A stretch of DNA of 64,000 nucleotides from an uncultured Dehalococcoidia bacterium (GTDB lineage: Bacteria; Chloroflexota; Dehalococcoidia; Dehalococcoidales; UBA1222), in contig CAIMVG010000010.1 of the NCBI GenBank assembly GCA_903844845.1, positions 62,001-126,000 of the forward strand. Reading direction: 5' to 3'. The position numbers and the translations under genes were made by a program. Positions 32,708 through 43,115 of the stretch are shown here, piece by piece (the stretch's first letter is position 1; the number at the start of each line of letters is the position of its first letter). The notes under the pieces are model-generated. The model searched no databases. It was not told where the DNA came from and saw only the letters and a program-made list of their open reading frames with translations.

Positions 32708-32756
32708 TTGACAGGCAGGGAATGGCTTGTTAGAATATATTCGCATGTTTGAATAT
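32708..32756 (+). promoter_or_regulatory. Promoter and dyad operator of arsR-dsrE operon
   Basis: TTGACA (32708-32713), 17-bp spacer, TAGAAT (32731-32736). Directly downstream, over the expected transcription start, is the dyad ATATTC-N8-GAATAT (32737-32756), typical of ArsR-family operators. Confidence 0.7.
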
Positions 32757-32782
32757 TTAATAAAACCAATTGGAGGCCATAC

Positions 32783-33121
32783 GTGCCGAGCCCACAACAA
32801 ATAGAGATTTTCAAGATGCAGGCAGAGATCTGCAAAACCCTCTCAGACCCCAAAAGACTCATGATAGTTCATGAATTGAGAGAAGGGGAGCTTTCGGTCG
32901 GGCAACTGGGCACACGGCTGGAATTGCCCCAGGCCAACGTGTCACAGCACCTGGCCATACTGCGTAAACGGGGGGTAGTAGGCACCCGCCGTGAAGGCAC
33001 AACGGTTTTCTACAGCCTGGCCAGCTGCAAAATAGGAGAGGCCTGCGATATGGTGCGTAACGTTCTCAGCGAACAACTGTCCGGCAACCAGGCCCTGTCT
33101 CAAATGCTTGCAGGCAAATAG
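32783..33121 (+). CDS. ArsR-family winged-helix regulator
   Basis: 112 residues, GTG start behind TTGGAGG. The ArsR helix-turn-helix is clear: LSDPKRLMIVHELREGELSV, then GQLGTRLELPQANVSQHLAILRKRG in two parts. Cysteines at ICKTL and SCKIGEAC could sense thiols, persulfide or a metal; there is no classical ELCVCD metal site. First gene of an operon with dsrE, tusA and DsrMK-like genes, so a reactive-sulfur-responsive repressor (as in BigR/SqrR relatives) is a reasonable guess. Confidence 0.9.
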   Translation: MPSPQQIEIFKMQAEICKTLSDPKRLMIVHELREGELSVGQLGTRLELPQANVSQHLAILRKRGVVGTRREGTTVFYSLASCKIGEACDMVRNVLSEQLSGNQALSQMLAGK

Positions 33122-33142
33122 AAATAATATTAGGAGGAATCG

Positions 33143-33631
33143 ATGGCTGAAGAAGAGAAAAAGAAAAAGGTATCGATGGTGGTCTTTTCCGGGGACATGG
33201 ACAAACTGTACGCGGCTTTTATCATAGCGACAGGCTCTGCCGCCGCGGGCTTTGACGTGACCATGTTTTTCACTTTCTGGGGCTTGAAAGCACTCCAAAA
33301 GAAAGGCGTCTCGACCGGTCATTCCCTCTTCGGGCGCATGATTGGCTGGGTCAATGGCGGGGACATATCCAAAGCCAACCCCAGCCGCTACGGGTTCCTC
33401 GGAATGGGCCGCTGGATGTTCCACAAGATGATGAAAAACAAGAACGTCTCAACCCTGCCCGAACTGCGCCAACTCGCGGTTGACCTCGGGGTCAAGATGT
33501 ATCCGTGCCAGATGACGATGGACGTTATGGAATACGAGCGCGAAAAATTCATCCCCGAAATAACCGATTGTGTCGGAGTAGGCTTCTTTATCGAACAAGC
33601 ATCCCAATCCGCTTTCACAATGTTCATTTAA
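33143..33631 (+). CDS. DsrE-family (DsrE2-like) sulfur-transfer protein
   Basis: 162 residues with the DsrE/F-like alpha/beta fold: VSMVVFSGDMDKLYAAFIIA, GFDVTMFFTFWGLKALQKK, and the conserved Cys motif MYPCQMTMDVM. DsrE2-type proteins carry persulfide sulfur and often pair with TusA. AGGAGG precedes the ATG. Possible weak membrane association through the aromatic FFTFWG segment. Confidence 0.9.
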   Translation: MAEEEKKKKVSMVVFSGDMDKLYAAFIIATGSAAAGFDVTMFFTFWGLKALQKKGVSTGHSLFGRMIGWVNGGDISKANPSRYGFLGMGRWMFHKMMKNKNVSTLPELRQLAVDLGVKMYPCQMTMDVMEYEREKFIPEITDCVGVGFFIEQASQSAFTMFI

Positions 33632-33652
33632 TAATTTTATAAGGAGGATTTT

Positions 33653-33895
33653 ATGGCAGACGAACTGAAACCCGACCTGGAACTGGATCTCAAGGGGCTT
33701 CTTTGTCCCCTACCGATGGTCCGCGTGAGCCAGAACATCACTAAAGTTGCCGTCGGCGGGATAATCAAGGCTACCGCTTCCGACCCTGGGAGCATGGCAG
33801 ACATCCCCTCATGGGCCCGCACCACTGGCAATGAGGTTGTTAAAACCGAGAGAGACGGCAAGAATTTCGTGTTTTATGTCAAAAGGCTGAAGTAG
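33653..33895 (+). CDS. TusA/SirA-family sulfur carrier
   Basis: 80 residues with the TusA signature LDLKGLLCPLPMVRV (Cys18-Pro-Leu-Pro) and the DPGSMADIPSWARTTGNEV segment. The Cys carries persulfide sulfur to or from partners such as the DsrE2-like protein encoded 22 bases upstream. Strong AAGGAGG site. No tRNA-thiolation genes are nearby, so a dissimilatory or redox role is more likely. Confidence 0.95.
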   Translation: MADELKPDLELDLKGLLCPLPMVRVSQNITKVAVGGIIKATASDPGSMADIPSWARTTGNEVVKTERDGKNFVFYVKRLK

Positions 33896-33896
33896 G

Positions 33897-34616
33897 ATGG
33901 ACTGGTTTTCCTTTATAGTCGCCGGAATCATGGTTTACGTAGCCGTAGCCGTTTTTCTGATCGGCAGCATCTACCGTGTTATCCAGTGGCGCCGGGCGCC
34001 GAAAAGCACGGTGAAGCAGGGGATGTTCCCGCGAGCCGAAAACCCGTTTAAACGCACCCTGAAACTGGGTAAAGACAGCCTTCTTTTCCCCCAGGTGCTG
34101 GACACCGACCGCTGGATGTGGTTTTTCGTGATCGGCATGCACCTCGCGGGGATCGGCCTCTTTTTCGGGCACCTGAGGCTGCTGTTCGAAATCACGCCCC
34201 TTTATAACGCGCTGGGTGCCGGCGGGATGGAAACACTCGCCAGCTGGGTAGGCGGAGCGATCGGGATATCGCTTTTCATCGCCTTCACATACTTCCTTCT
34301 GCGGCGCTTTAAATCGCCCTACCGGGAGCTATCGGTTCCGGAGGATTATCTCCTCCTGTTGCTGATATTGCTGCTGGTCCTGCTGGGAGACCACCTGCGC
34401 CTAACTCATCCATTCGACCTGGCTAGCTACCGCGATTACATGTCCAGCCTGCTGCATTTTAAACCCGCTTTCTCGACAGCCATCACGTTTTCTGCGGATA
34501 AGTGGGTGCTGGACGCTCACGTCCTTACGGCCAACATGCTCCTCATATATTTCCCCTTCTCCAAACTGGTCCATGCCATGGGGGGCTTCGCCGGAAACCT
34601 CCTGAGGAGTGAATGA
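33897..34616 (+). CDS. NarI/DsrM-like membrane cytochrome b subunit
   Basis: 239 residues with five to six membrane helices and candidate haem-b His residues at IGMHLAGIGLFFGHL, GDHLRLTHP, DAHVLTANM and KLVHAMGG. This pattern fits the NarI/DsrM/HmeC/HdrE family, which passes electrons between menaquinone and a Fe-S partner. It starts one base after the tusA stop and overlaps the DsrK-like gene in ATGA. Confidence 0.85.
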   Translation: MDWFSFIVAGIMVYVAVAVFLIGSIYRVIQWRRAPKSTVKQGMFPRAENPFKRTLKLGKDSLLFPQVLDTDRWMWFFVIGMHLAGIGLFFGHLRLLFEITPLYNALGAGGMETLASWVGGAIGISLFIAFTYFLLRRFKSPYRELSVPEDYLLLLLILLLVLLGDHLRLTHPFDLASYRDYMSSLLHFKPAFSTAITFSADKWVLDAHVLTANMLLIYFPFSKLVHAMGGFAGNLLRSE

Positions 34617-35896
34617 TGGTTACGCGCGAAGAACAGGACCTGGCTGTCAAAATTCTGGATGAAAAGACCAATCGCCAGCTGCTGTATTATCTGGACATAT
34701 GCACCCGCTGCGGCATCTGCAAAGATGCCTGCCACCAGTACGTAGCGACAGGCGACGTTCTTTATCTGCCTGCTTCCAGGGCGCAGCTGATACGCAAGGT
34801 ATTCCGCAAATACTTCACGATCCAGGGGAAACTTATACCTTCCGTGGTAGAGGCGACCGCCCCAAACGACAAGCTGCTTGAAGACCTTTACCGCGCCTCG
34901 TACGCCTGCACATCCTGCAGACGGTGCATGTACTACTGCCCATTCTCGATAGACACCACCTGGTTCACGTCCATAGGCAGGGCCATGCTGGTCGCCATTG
35001 GGCGCGGCGCAACCATCCTCGGTGAACTGGCGGACGCCGCTATCATGAAGGGCGAAAACATCGACATGTTCCGCGACATCCTGATAGAGGGCCTCAAGGA
35101 CACAGAGGATGAATTCAAAGCCAGAGTGGGAGACCCCGCAGCCACCATACCCATCGGGAAAAAAGGGGCGCATTCCCTGTACGTGGCGCTCGCCGGTACG
35201 CATACCATCCTGCCGATGGCCATCATCTTCCACCAGGCCAAGGCTGACTGGAGCCTTTCGCTGTTCGAAGCGGCCAACTACGGCTATTTCTACGGCGACA
35301 CCGCCAGGGCTAAAAAGATAGCACAGCGTTTCGTGGACGAAGCCAAGGCCCTCGGGGTCCAGGAACTCATCATATCGGAATGCGGACACGCCTACCGCGT
35401 GATGGAATTCCTGTACGAAGCCTGGGCGAAAGAGAAGCTTCCCTTCAAGATACGCGCTGTCGTGGACGTAATGCATGACTATATAAAAGAGGGACGAATC
35501 AAGCTCAAACCCGGCAGCCTGCTTGAACCGGTGACCTACCATGACCCGTGCCAGGTAGGGCGGAACGGCGGCTTTTATGAAGAACCCAGGAATATAGTGA
35601 AAGCCGTAGCCGCAGATTACCGCGAAATGACCCCCAACCGCGAAAAACAGTGGTGCTGCGGGGGCGGCGGGGGCCTTGTGGCGGAAAGCGAGTTCGACAC
35701 TTTACGACAGGTGAGCGGACAGAAAAAGGTCGAGCAGATACGCAAAACGGGGGCCAAAGTGCTGGTAACGCCATGCGAAAACTGCCGGCTTCAGATAGAG
35801 ATGCTCAATGAAAAGAATAATCTCGGCATACGCATCAGTTCGATGATGGACCTGGTAGTCGAGTCCATGGACCTACCGGGGGCCAAACCCGCCTAG
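34613..35896 (+). CDS. DsrK/HdrD-like iron-sulfur protein
   Basis: 427 residues. Two ferredoxin-type motifs lie in the N-terminal part (CTRCGICKDACH, about 30-41, and CTSCRRCMYYCP, about 99-110); the C-terminal part has one CCG domain (HDPCQVGR, WCCGGGGG, PCENC), the site of the noncubane-type [4Fe-4S] cluster in HdrB/HdrD/DsrK. With the cytochrome b subunit it would form a DsrMK-like menaquinol:disulfide (or persulfide) oxidoreductase. No dsrAB or dsrC is in the window, so its substrate is probably a sulfur carrier such as the adjacent TusA/DsrE proteins. Confidence 0.9.
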   Translation: MMVTREEQDLAVKILDEKTNRQLLYYLDICTRCGICKDACHQYVATGDVLYLPASRAQLIRKVFRKYFTIQGKLIPSVVEATAPNDKLLEDLYRASYACTSCRRCMYYCPFSIDTTWFTSIGRAMLVAIGRGATILGELADAAIMKGENIDMFRDILIEGLKDTEDEFKARVGDPAATIPIGKKGAHSLYVALAGTHTILPMAIIFHQAKADWSLSLFEAANYGYFYGDTARAKKIAQRFVDEAKALGVQELIISECGHAYRVMEFLYEAWAKEKLPFKIRAVVDVMHDYIKEGRIKLKPGSLLEPVTYHDPCQVGRNGGFYEEPRNIVKAVAADYREMTPNREKQWCCGGGGGLVAESEFDTLRQVSGQKKVEQIRKTGAKVLVTPCENCRLQIEMLNEKNNLGIRISSMMDLVVESMDLPGAKPA

Positions 35897-35934
35897 ATTC
35901 AACCCTGAGCCCCACTGGAGGGCATGTGAACACC

Positions 35935-35970
35935 AAAGCGGGGAGCTTCTGCGCAGAAGCTCCCCGCTTT
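35935..35970. terminator. Strong bidirectional terminator
   Basis: A perfect 36-bp palindrome: the arm AAAGCGGGGAGCTTCTGC and its complement, with T-rich flanks, between the DsrK-like gene (+) and rlmN (-). Confidence 0.9.
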
Positions 35971-35991
35971 ATTTTACGAAGTGACAGAAAG

Positions 35992-37035
35992 TCAGGAACC
36001 GATGCGGCTTTTCAGCTGCCCGCAGCCGCCTTTGATGTCCCGGCCGAAACTCCTCCTGAGGGTAACTGTGATGCGGAGCCGCTTCAATTCTTCTTCGAAG
36101 GCCAGGACGGCTTCGGGTTTGGGCGGCTTGTAGTCACAGCCCAGGGTCTCGTTGGCGGCTATAAGGTTCACGTGGCAGTTCATCCCACGAAGCAGATGTG
36201 CCAGTTCACGCGCCTGCACAAGGCTGTCGTTGATGCCCTCGAACAAGCAGTACTCGAAAGTCATCCGCCGGCCGGTCGCCTCTATGTATGCTGCGCAGGC
36301 CGGGATCAGTTTATCCAGCGGGTATTTACGGTTAAGCGGAACAAGTTTGTTCCTCAGGTCATTGTTCGCAGCATGCAACGAGACCGCAAGTCCCAACTGG
36401 AGTTTCTCCTTGCTTAGCTTCTCGATGCCCGGTATGTGCCCGGCGGTGGAAATTGTGATATTGCGCGCCCCGAGTCCAAACCCCCAGGGCGCGTTGAGAT
36501 GCTCTACCGCCGACATCACATCAAGATAATTGGCGAAGGGTTCGCCCATCCCCATAAATACTATGTTGGAAATTGTGCCTTTGTCCCCCAGCAGCCTCGC
36601 GAAGTAGAGCACCTGGTCGCATATTTCGGACACCGCCAGGTTGCGTTCGAATCCCTGCTGGCCGGTCGCGCAGAAAGGGCATCCAGTGGCGCAGCCCACC
36701 TGGCTGGAAACGCAAACGGTGTATTGCCCGGTGGATGAGGGAAGCAGGGCAGTTTCGACGGTGCGCCCTTCCCAGAGGCCAAGCAGGGCTTTTACGGTAC
36801 CGTCCTTGGCTTTCTGGACTTCGATTTCTTCCACGCTCGCAACTTTGATCGTCTGGATCAGCTTGTCCCTGAGCGCTCTGGGGAAATCCGTCATATCATT
36901 GAAATTGGCAGCGCGCTTCTGATAAACCCAGGCCAGCAGGGCTTTGGCCCGATAAGCGGGCTCACCGAAGGAGGACATCAATTCCTCGGTTTTGTCAAGG
37001 CTGAAATCGGTAATAAAAACAGGTCGTTCAATCAT
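35992..37035 (-). CDS. rlmN: 23S rRNA/tRNA adenine-C2 methyltransferase RlmN
   Basis: 347 residues. The radical-SAM cluster motif is CATGCPFC (CX3CX2C), preceded by SSQVGC; the SFGRDIKGGCGQL C-terminal motif carries the methylated Cys, and FMGMGEPFANYLDV binds SAM. It methylates A2503 of 23S rRNA and A37 of some tRNAs. No obvious frame disruption. Neighbours are unrelated. Confidence 0.95.
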   Translation of the reverse strand: MIERPVFITDFSLDKTEELMSSFGEPAYRAKALLAWVYQKRAANFNDMTDFPRALRDKLIQTIKVASVEEIEVQKAKDGTVKALLGLWEGRTVETALLPSSTGQYTVCVSSQVGCATGCPFCATGQQGFERNLAVSEICDQVLYFARLLGDKGTISNIVFMGMGEPFANYLDVMSAVEHLNAPWGFGLGARNITISTAGHIPGIEKLSKEKLQLGLAVSLHAANNDLRNKLVPLNRKYPLDKLIPACAAYIEATGRRMTFEYCLFEGINDSLVQARELAHLLRGMNCHVNLIAANETLGCDYKPPKPEAVLAFEEELKRLRITVTLRRSFGRDIKGGCGQLKSRIGS

Positions 37036-37073
37036 AATAATCCCTTAAATCGAGAAATTTCGCAGGGGGATAT

Positions 37074-37403
37074 TTACTTGCCGATGCGTTCGATGTCACG
37101 AGTCAGGAAGAAGCTCAGGACCGTCCTTATCCCGACGATGACCGCCAGGACCGTCACCTGTTCCAGTGTGGGCTGTGCGATAGTTCGCATGATATCGGCG
37201 GCGATGAGAAATTCAAGGCCAAGAAGCAGGTGGCGGCCAACGTAAAACCTTATCGTCTCGAGGGGAACGTCCTGGATGTTTCGCCTGGCCAAACCGTTGA
37301 TTTCACCGCGCAGAAACAGGAAAGCCCCTACCAGCACGCCCCATCCAACCACCACCACACCGATGATACCGACCCCGAGCGCGACTTCATCCAAAAAACT
37401 CAT
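37074..37403 (-). CDS. DUF1622 small membrane protein
   Basis: 109 residues with three membrane helices (about 5-32, 55-75 and 83-99). The RFYVGRHLLLGLEFLIAADI and RTVLSFFLTRDIE segments are typical of DUF1622. Function unknown; it may cotranscribe with rlmN, 38 bases away. Confidence 0.85.
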   Translation of the reverse strand: MSFLDEVALGVGIIGVVVVGWGVLVGAFLFLRGEINGLARRNIQDVPLETIRFYVGRHLLLGLEFLIAADIMRTIAQPTLEQVTVLAVIVGIRTVLSFFLTRDIERIGK

Positions 37404-37476
37404 TGTATTTATATCTTACGGCAAAAGCCTGTAGATAACAAAACAAGAGCCCTCTTTGAGCCCAGCAGGCTGCCGG

Positions 37477-38838
37477 CTAGAGAATCGGCAGGTAATGGGC
37501 GATCTCGTAATCGGTTATCTGCACCCGGAACTGGTCCCATTCCTTCTTTTTGTTCTCAACGAAGGCATTCAGGATATGGTCGCCGAGGGCTTTCCGCACG
37601 ATATCGCTCTTCTCAGCCAACTCCACGGCTTCCATGAGGTTGGAGGGGAGTGTCTTGATGCCGCGCTTTTTCCGCTGTGCCGGCGTCATCTCGTAGACGT
37701 TCTCCTCTACAGGATCGGGGGGAACCATCCCCTTTTCGATGCCATCCAGCCCTGCCGTCAGCATCACTGCGAAAGTCAGGTATGGGTTGCATGCGGGATC
37801 CGGCGAGCGGTACTCGATACGGGTTGCTTTTTCCCTCCCGGGTTTATACTGGGGCACGCGGACCAGGTCTGAGCGGTTTCGGCGTGCCCATGAAATGTAT
37901 ACGGGTGCTTCATAGCCGGGGACCAGCCGTTTATACGAATTCACCCACTGGCTGGTGACTGCGGTTATCTCTGGAGCGTGCGCCAAAAGGCCGGCGACGT
38001 AACTCCTGGCCAGTTTCGAAAGATGATACGGGTCATTCTTGTCGAAGAAAGCGTTAGAATCCCCTTTGAACAATGACTGGTGCACGTGCATCCCCGAACC
38101 GTTTACCCCGAAAACCGGTTTAGGCATGAAAGTGGCGTAGACCCCGTTCTGGTAGGCGATCTGCTTTACAACCAGCCGGTAGGTCATCACGTTATCGGCC
38201 ATCGTAAGGGCGTCGGTATAACGCATATCTATCTCGTGCTGGGAAGGGGCTACTTCGTGGTGCGAATATTCTACGCCGATACCCATCTGTTCCAGCGTCA
38301 GAACCGTGTCGCGCCTGAGATCGGAGGCTTCATCGAGGGGGGTCAGGTCAAAATAACCGCCCGCGTCCAGGAAACCGGTGCCCTGGGGCAGTTTGCCCTC
38401 GGGGTCTTTCTTGAAATAGAAATATTCCAGCTCGGGCCCGACGTAGAAGGTGTACCCCATGTCGGCGGCCCTTTTCAGGACCTTCTTGAGAGCGTAGCGG
38501 GGGTCGCCTTCGAAGGGCGTTCCTTCCGGCAACTGGATGTCGCAGAACATGCGGGCCACCGCGTTATGTTCCCTCGGCCTCCAGGGGAGGATGCAGAAGG
38601 TCTCGGGGTCGGGCATGGCTATCATGTCGCTTTCGTCGATACGCGTATAACCTTCGATCGACGACCCGTCGAAACCCATGCCTTCTTCAAGCGCACCCTC
38701 GAGTTCTTCGACGTTGATGGCGAAGCTCTTGAGCATACCCAGTACGTCTGTAAACCAGATGCGGATGAATCTTACATCCTGTTCTTTGCATTGTTTCAGA
38801 ACATAGGCTTTTGAATCAGCGTTTGATTTAGCAGGCAT
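37477..38838 (-). CDS. glnA: Glutamine synthetase, type I
   Basis: 453 residues, ATG 38838 behind AGGAGG; an upstream TTG would overlap that site. Active-site motifs: MGFDGSSIEGYTRIDESDM, the EHHEV/SHHEVAPSQHEIDMRYTDA metal region (parts), [27 protein letters not shown] and ATRIEYRSPDPACNPY. There is no adenylylation-loop NLYELP motif; VYEMTPAQRKKRGI occupies the place, as in the GSI-alpha subtype, which is usually feedback regulated. Makes glutamine from glutamate and ammonium. Confidence 0.95.
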   Translation of the reverse strand: MPAKSNADSKAYVLKQCKEQDVRFIRIWFTDVLGMLKSFAINVEELEGALEEGMGFDGSSIEGYTRIDESDMIAMPDPETFCILPWRPREHNAVARMFCDIQLPEGTPFEGDPRYALKKVLKRAADMGYTFYVGPELEYFYFKKDPEGKLPQGTGFLDAGGYFDLTPLDEASDLRRDTVLTLEQMGIGVEYSHHEVAPSQHEIDMRYTDALTMADNVMTYRLVVKQIAYQNGVYATFMPKPVFGVNGSGMHVHQSLFKGDSNAFFDKNDPYHLSKLARSYVAGLLAHAPEITAVTSQWVNSYKRLVPGYEAPVYISWARRNRSDLVRVPQYKPGREKATRIEYRSPDPACNPYLTFAVMLTAGLDGIEKGMVPPDPVEENVYEMTPAQRKKRGIKTLPSNLMEAVELAEKSDIVRKALGDHILNAFVENKKKEWDQFRVQITDYEIAHYLPIL

Positions 38839-38929
38839 GGGCAACCTCCTATCGATGATTATATTAATTATAACACAGCGACCTGGGCTGAAAAGCTCCC
38901 TTTCGGTCTAACGCTTCCGGAAACAATAA

Positions 38930-38963
38930 AAAGAGGGCTGCCGTTAAATTGGCAGCCCTCTTT
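38930..38963 (-). terminator. Intrinsic terminator after glnA (GSI-beta)
   Basis: AAAGAGGGCTGCC and GGCAGCCCTCTTT form a perfect 13-bp stem around eight bases; on the minus strand it is followed by TTATTG after the T run. Confidence 0.85.
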
Positions 38964-38978
38964 ATTCTGAAGCGAAAG

Positions 38979-40415
38979 TTAAATATCGAAATACATGTGG
39001 AACTCGTAGGGATGCGGGCGCATGCGGATGGCGTCAACTTCCTGGGTCCGCTTGTACTCGATCCAGACATCAAGGACGTCCTGGGTGAAGACCCCGCCTT
39101 TCAGAAGGAAGTCATGGTCTTTCTCCAGTGCGATCAGGGCCTGGTCAAGAGAGCCCGGAACAGTGCGGATCTTCGCCGCTTCTTCTTTGGGAAGTTCGTA
39201 AAGGTTCATGTCATGGGGATCCCCGGGATCGATCTTGTTCTGGATGCCATCGAGACCGGCCATGAGAAGAGCAGCCAGGCACAGGTAACCGTTGGAGGTC
39301 GCGTCCGGACAGCGGAACTCGAGCCGTTTGGCTTTCGGGTTCTCGTTATACATGGGGATGCGGACCGAAGCCGAACGGTTTCTGGCGGAATACACCAGGT
39401 TAACCGGGGCTTCGTACCCGGGAACGAGCCTTTTGTAAGAGTTGGTCGTGGGGGCGCAGATAGCCATCAGAGCATCAGCGTGCTTCAACAGGCCGCCGAT
39501 GTAGTACTTGGCCGTCTGGCTGATAAGAGCATACCCGGCGGCATCGAAGAAGGTGTTCTTGCCTTCTTTGAACAGGGACTGATGGACATGCATGCCAGAA
39601 CCGTTGTCCTTAAAGAGAGGCTTGGGCATGAAAGTCGCTACTTTACCATTCGCCTTGCAAACATTCTTTACGATGTACTTGAACCATTGCATCTGGTCGG
39701 CCATCTTGACCAGGGTTGTATAACGCATATCGATTTCACATTGCCCTGCGGTAGCGACTTCATGATGATGGACTTCGATGGGCAGGCCGGTTTCCATCAT
39801 CTTGAGGACAATCTTGCTGCGCAGTTCCTGCAATGAATCGATGGGGGAAACGGGGAAATAACCTTCCTTGTAGCGCGGTTTGTAGCCAAGGTTATGAGAA
39901 TTGCCGTCGGTATCGATGTTCTCTTCCCGGCCCGTATTCCAGGCGCCTTCGGACGAGTCTACATTATAGAAAGCCGAGTGCTCGTTCTGCTCGAACTGGA
40001 CATTGTCGAAGATGAAAAATTCGAATTCCGGGCCAAAATAGGCAGTATCGGCGATACCCGTGCTTTTCAGGTAGGCTTCAGCCTTGCGCGCGATATAACG
40101 GGGGTCACGGCTATAGGGTTTTTTGGTCAAAGGGTCATAGACGTCGCAGATAATGGAAAGTGTTGGAGTTTCGCATGCGGGATCGAGGATTGCCGTCGAA
40201 GCATCAGGCATAAGCAGCATGTCGCTCTCGTTGATCGCCTGGAAGCCGCGGATGGAGGATCCGTCAAAGCCGATTCCGCCTTTCCAGAAATCATCGGAAA
40301 TCTCGGCAAGCGTGATAGAGAAGTGCTGCCAGAGTCCGGGCAAGTCATTGAATTTGAGGTCGATGAATTTGACCCCGTTATCATTGCAATACTTTAGAAC
40401 TTCTTCAGGTTTCAT
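38979..40415 (-). CDS. glnA: Glutamine synthetase, type I-beta (adenylylation-loop type)
   Basis: 478 residues. Motifs: [73 protein letters not shown]. The [14 protein letters not shown] segment contains the Tyr that GlnE adenylylates in the I-beta subtype; GlnE itself is not in this window. It ends the amt-glnB-(small ORF)-glnA unit. AAGGAGAG precedes the ATG. With the 453-residue enzyme at 37477 this gives two different GSI subtypes side by side. Confidence 0.95.
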   Translation of the reverse strand: MKPEEVLKYCNDNGVKFIDLKFNDLPGLWQHFSITLAEISDDFWKGGIGFDGSSIRGFQAINESDMLLMPDASTAILDPACETPTLSIICDVYDPLTKKPYSRDPRYIARKAEAYLKSTGIADTAYFGPEFEFFIFDNVQFEQNEHSAFYNVDSSEGAWNTGREENIDTDGNSHNLGYKPRYKEGYFPVSPIDSLQELRSKIVLKMMETGLPIEVHHHEVATAGQCEIDMRYTTLVKMADQMQWFKYIVKNVCKANGKVATFMPKPLFKDNGSGMHVHQSLFKEGKNTFFDAAGYALISQTAKYYIGGLLKHADALMAICAPTTNSYKRLVPGYEAPVNLVYSARNRSASVRIPMYNENPKAKRLEFRCPDATSNGYLCLAALLMAGLDGIQNKIDPGDPHDMNLYELPKEEAAKIRTVPGSLDQALIALEKDHDFLLKGGVFTQDVLDVWIEYKRTQEVDAIRMRPHPYEFHMYFDI

Positions 40416-40545
40416 ATCTCTCCTTATATATTTTTTCTACGGTTGGCAAGCCATCAAGGCCTTCTTCCGTATGCCACCAAATTGTATCTCTTGAATATTT
40501 CCACCATATTACAGGATTGCCAGTCACGCTAGCAACAGATTCCAT
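40405..40545 (-). CDS. Candidate 46-residue small protein between glnB and glnA
   Basis: The frame reads [20 protein letters not shown], continues [14 protein letters not shown] and ends [12 protein letters not shown], a protein-like composition rich in Trp, Glu and Lys. Its stop overlaps the glnA start, and the glnA ribosome-binding site lies inside it, so its translation would be coupled to glnA. No good ribosome-binding site is seen before its ATG; the frame is open further upstream (LSDGFNKLD). It could be a leader peptide or a small glutamine synthetase regulator, in the way short GS-inactivating proteins act in other phyla; no sequence similarity to those is claimed. Confidence 0.4.
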   Translation of the reverse strand: MESVASVTGNPVIWWKYSRDTIWWHTEEGLDGLPTVEKIYKERYET

Positions 40546-40574
40546 ATCCAGTTTGTTGAATCCGTCTGAAAGGC

Positions 40575-42139
<1,565 letters not shown>

Positions 42140-42421
42140 ACCAACACCTCTAAAATAGATTTTAGTTTATTCTATCGGAGAGATGTTTCCAGAATGTTAC
42201 GTGCCGAACAAAGTGCCTGCTTGAAACAATCAACAACTAAAAGAGAATTTACCGAACAGCGAAATATCTTTAGTAATTCATACCCCTAAAATTAGGAGTT
42301 CATAGTTTCTTAATCATTACGCTTATGTTAAAAATATATTTCAAACTCAGGGAACTGTGGTTGGTTGTCAAGTCGCGCAAAGCGTTGTAGAAAACGCACC
42401 AGTTCTATGGACGGGCGGATT

Positions 42422-43099
42422 TTATCTGTCGGCCTCCTCCTGCTTGCGGAAACGGTAACCCATGTTGCGTACTGTATCAATGAAATTGTGCCCGGCGTCC
42501 TCGATCTTGCTTCGAAGGCGCCTGATATGAACATCTACTGTGCGGTCCCCTCCAAAATAGTCATACCCCCAAACGTAGTTGAGCAGCGCATCCCGGGAAT
42601 ACATCCGGCCCGGGTGGCTTGCGAGGAAGCGCAGTAACTCGTATTCACGAAAAGTGAGGTCAATCGCCCTCCCGCTGAGGAAAACTTCAGCCTGGGTTGT
42701 ATTGATTATCAGGTCTCCGGCGGTCAGCAACTGGTCGGCGGCATGGCTTTCGTCTCCGATGATTTTCCTCACGCGCAGCAGTAGTTCATGTTTGTCGTAT
42801 GGTTCCATGACAAAATCGTCACAGGGAAAATTTTTGAGTTCGCCCGCACGGGTCGTAAGAGCGTTCCTGCTGACCATGGCGATAAGATGAAGCCGGCGGT
42901 CCAGTTTCAAGGAACGGCAGAGTTCCTCGGTCTGCTCGAATGATTGTGCCCCGTCTACTTCTACGAGAACTACGTCCGCCCCGATATGGCTGACGTCTTC
43001 GGAGGGCACGGCGGTGTAGCAACTGAAACCTTCCGACTCGAGTTCGCGGGAAAACCTCCGGGCTAAATCTGCCTGTGCAACTATAAACAAGCGGTTCAA
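42422..43099 (-). CDS. OmpR-type response regulator with degenerate receiver (GlnR-like role possible)
   Basis: 225 residues from TTG 43099, which has AAGGAA seven bases upstream; an upstream GTG in frame would overlap hisF. The winged-helix output domain (about 125-222, LTFREYELLRFLASHPGR and VDVHIRRLRSKIED) is intact. In the receiver the phosphoacceptor Asp is replaced by Glu47 (VLVEVDG), the conserved Lys by Glu99 (VMEPYD) and the acidic pair is broken (VAQAD). It therefore probably works without phosphorylation, like orphan GlnR-type regulators of nitrogen genes. It lies beside amt-glnB-glnA, which makes those genes likely targets. Confidence 0.85.
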   Translation of the reverse strand: MNRLFIVAQADLARRFSRELESEGFSCYTAVPSEDVSHIGADVVLVEVDGAQSFEQTEELCRSLKLDRRLHLIAMVSRNALTTRAGELKNFPCDDFVMEPYDKHELLLRVRKIIGDESHAADQLLTAGDLIINTTQAEVFLSGRAIDLTFREYELLRFLASHPGRMYSRDALLNYVWGYDYFGGDRTVDVHIRRLRSKIEDAGHNFIDTVRNMGYRFRKQEEADR

Positions 43100-43115
43100 T
43101 CGCTTTTCCTTAAAG

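Noticed and set aside
42328-42421. Short protein-like frame after the response regulator
   Set aside because: Continues only as a shadow of the regulator gene upstream and has no start codon with a site of its own.
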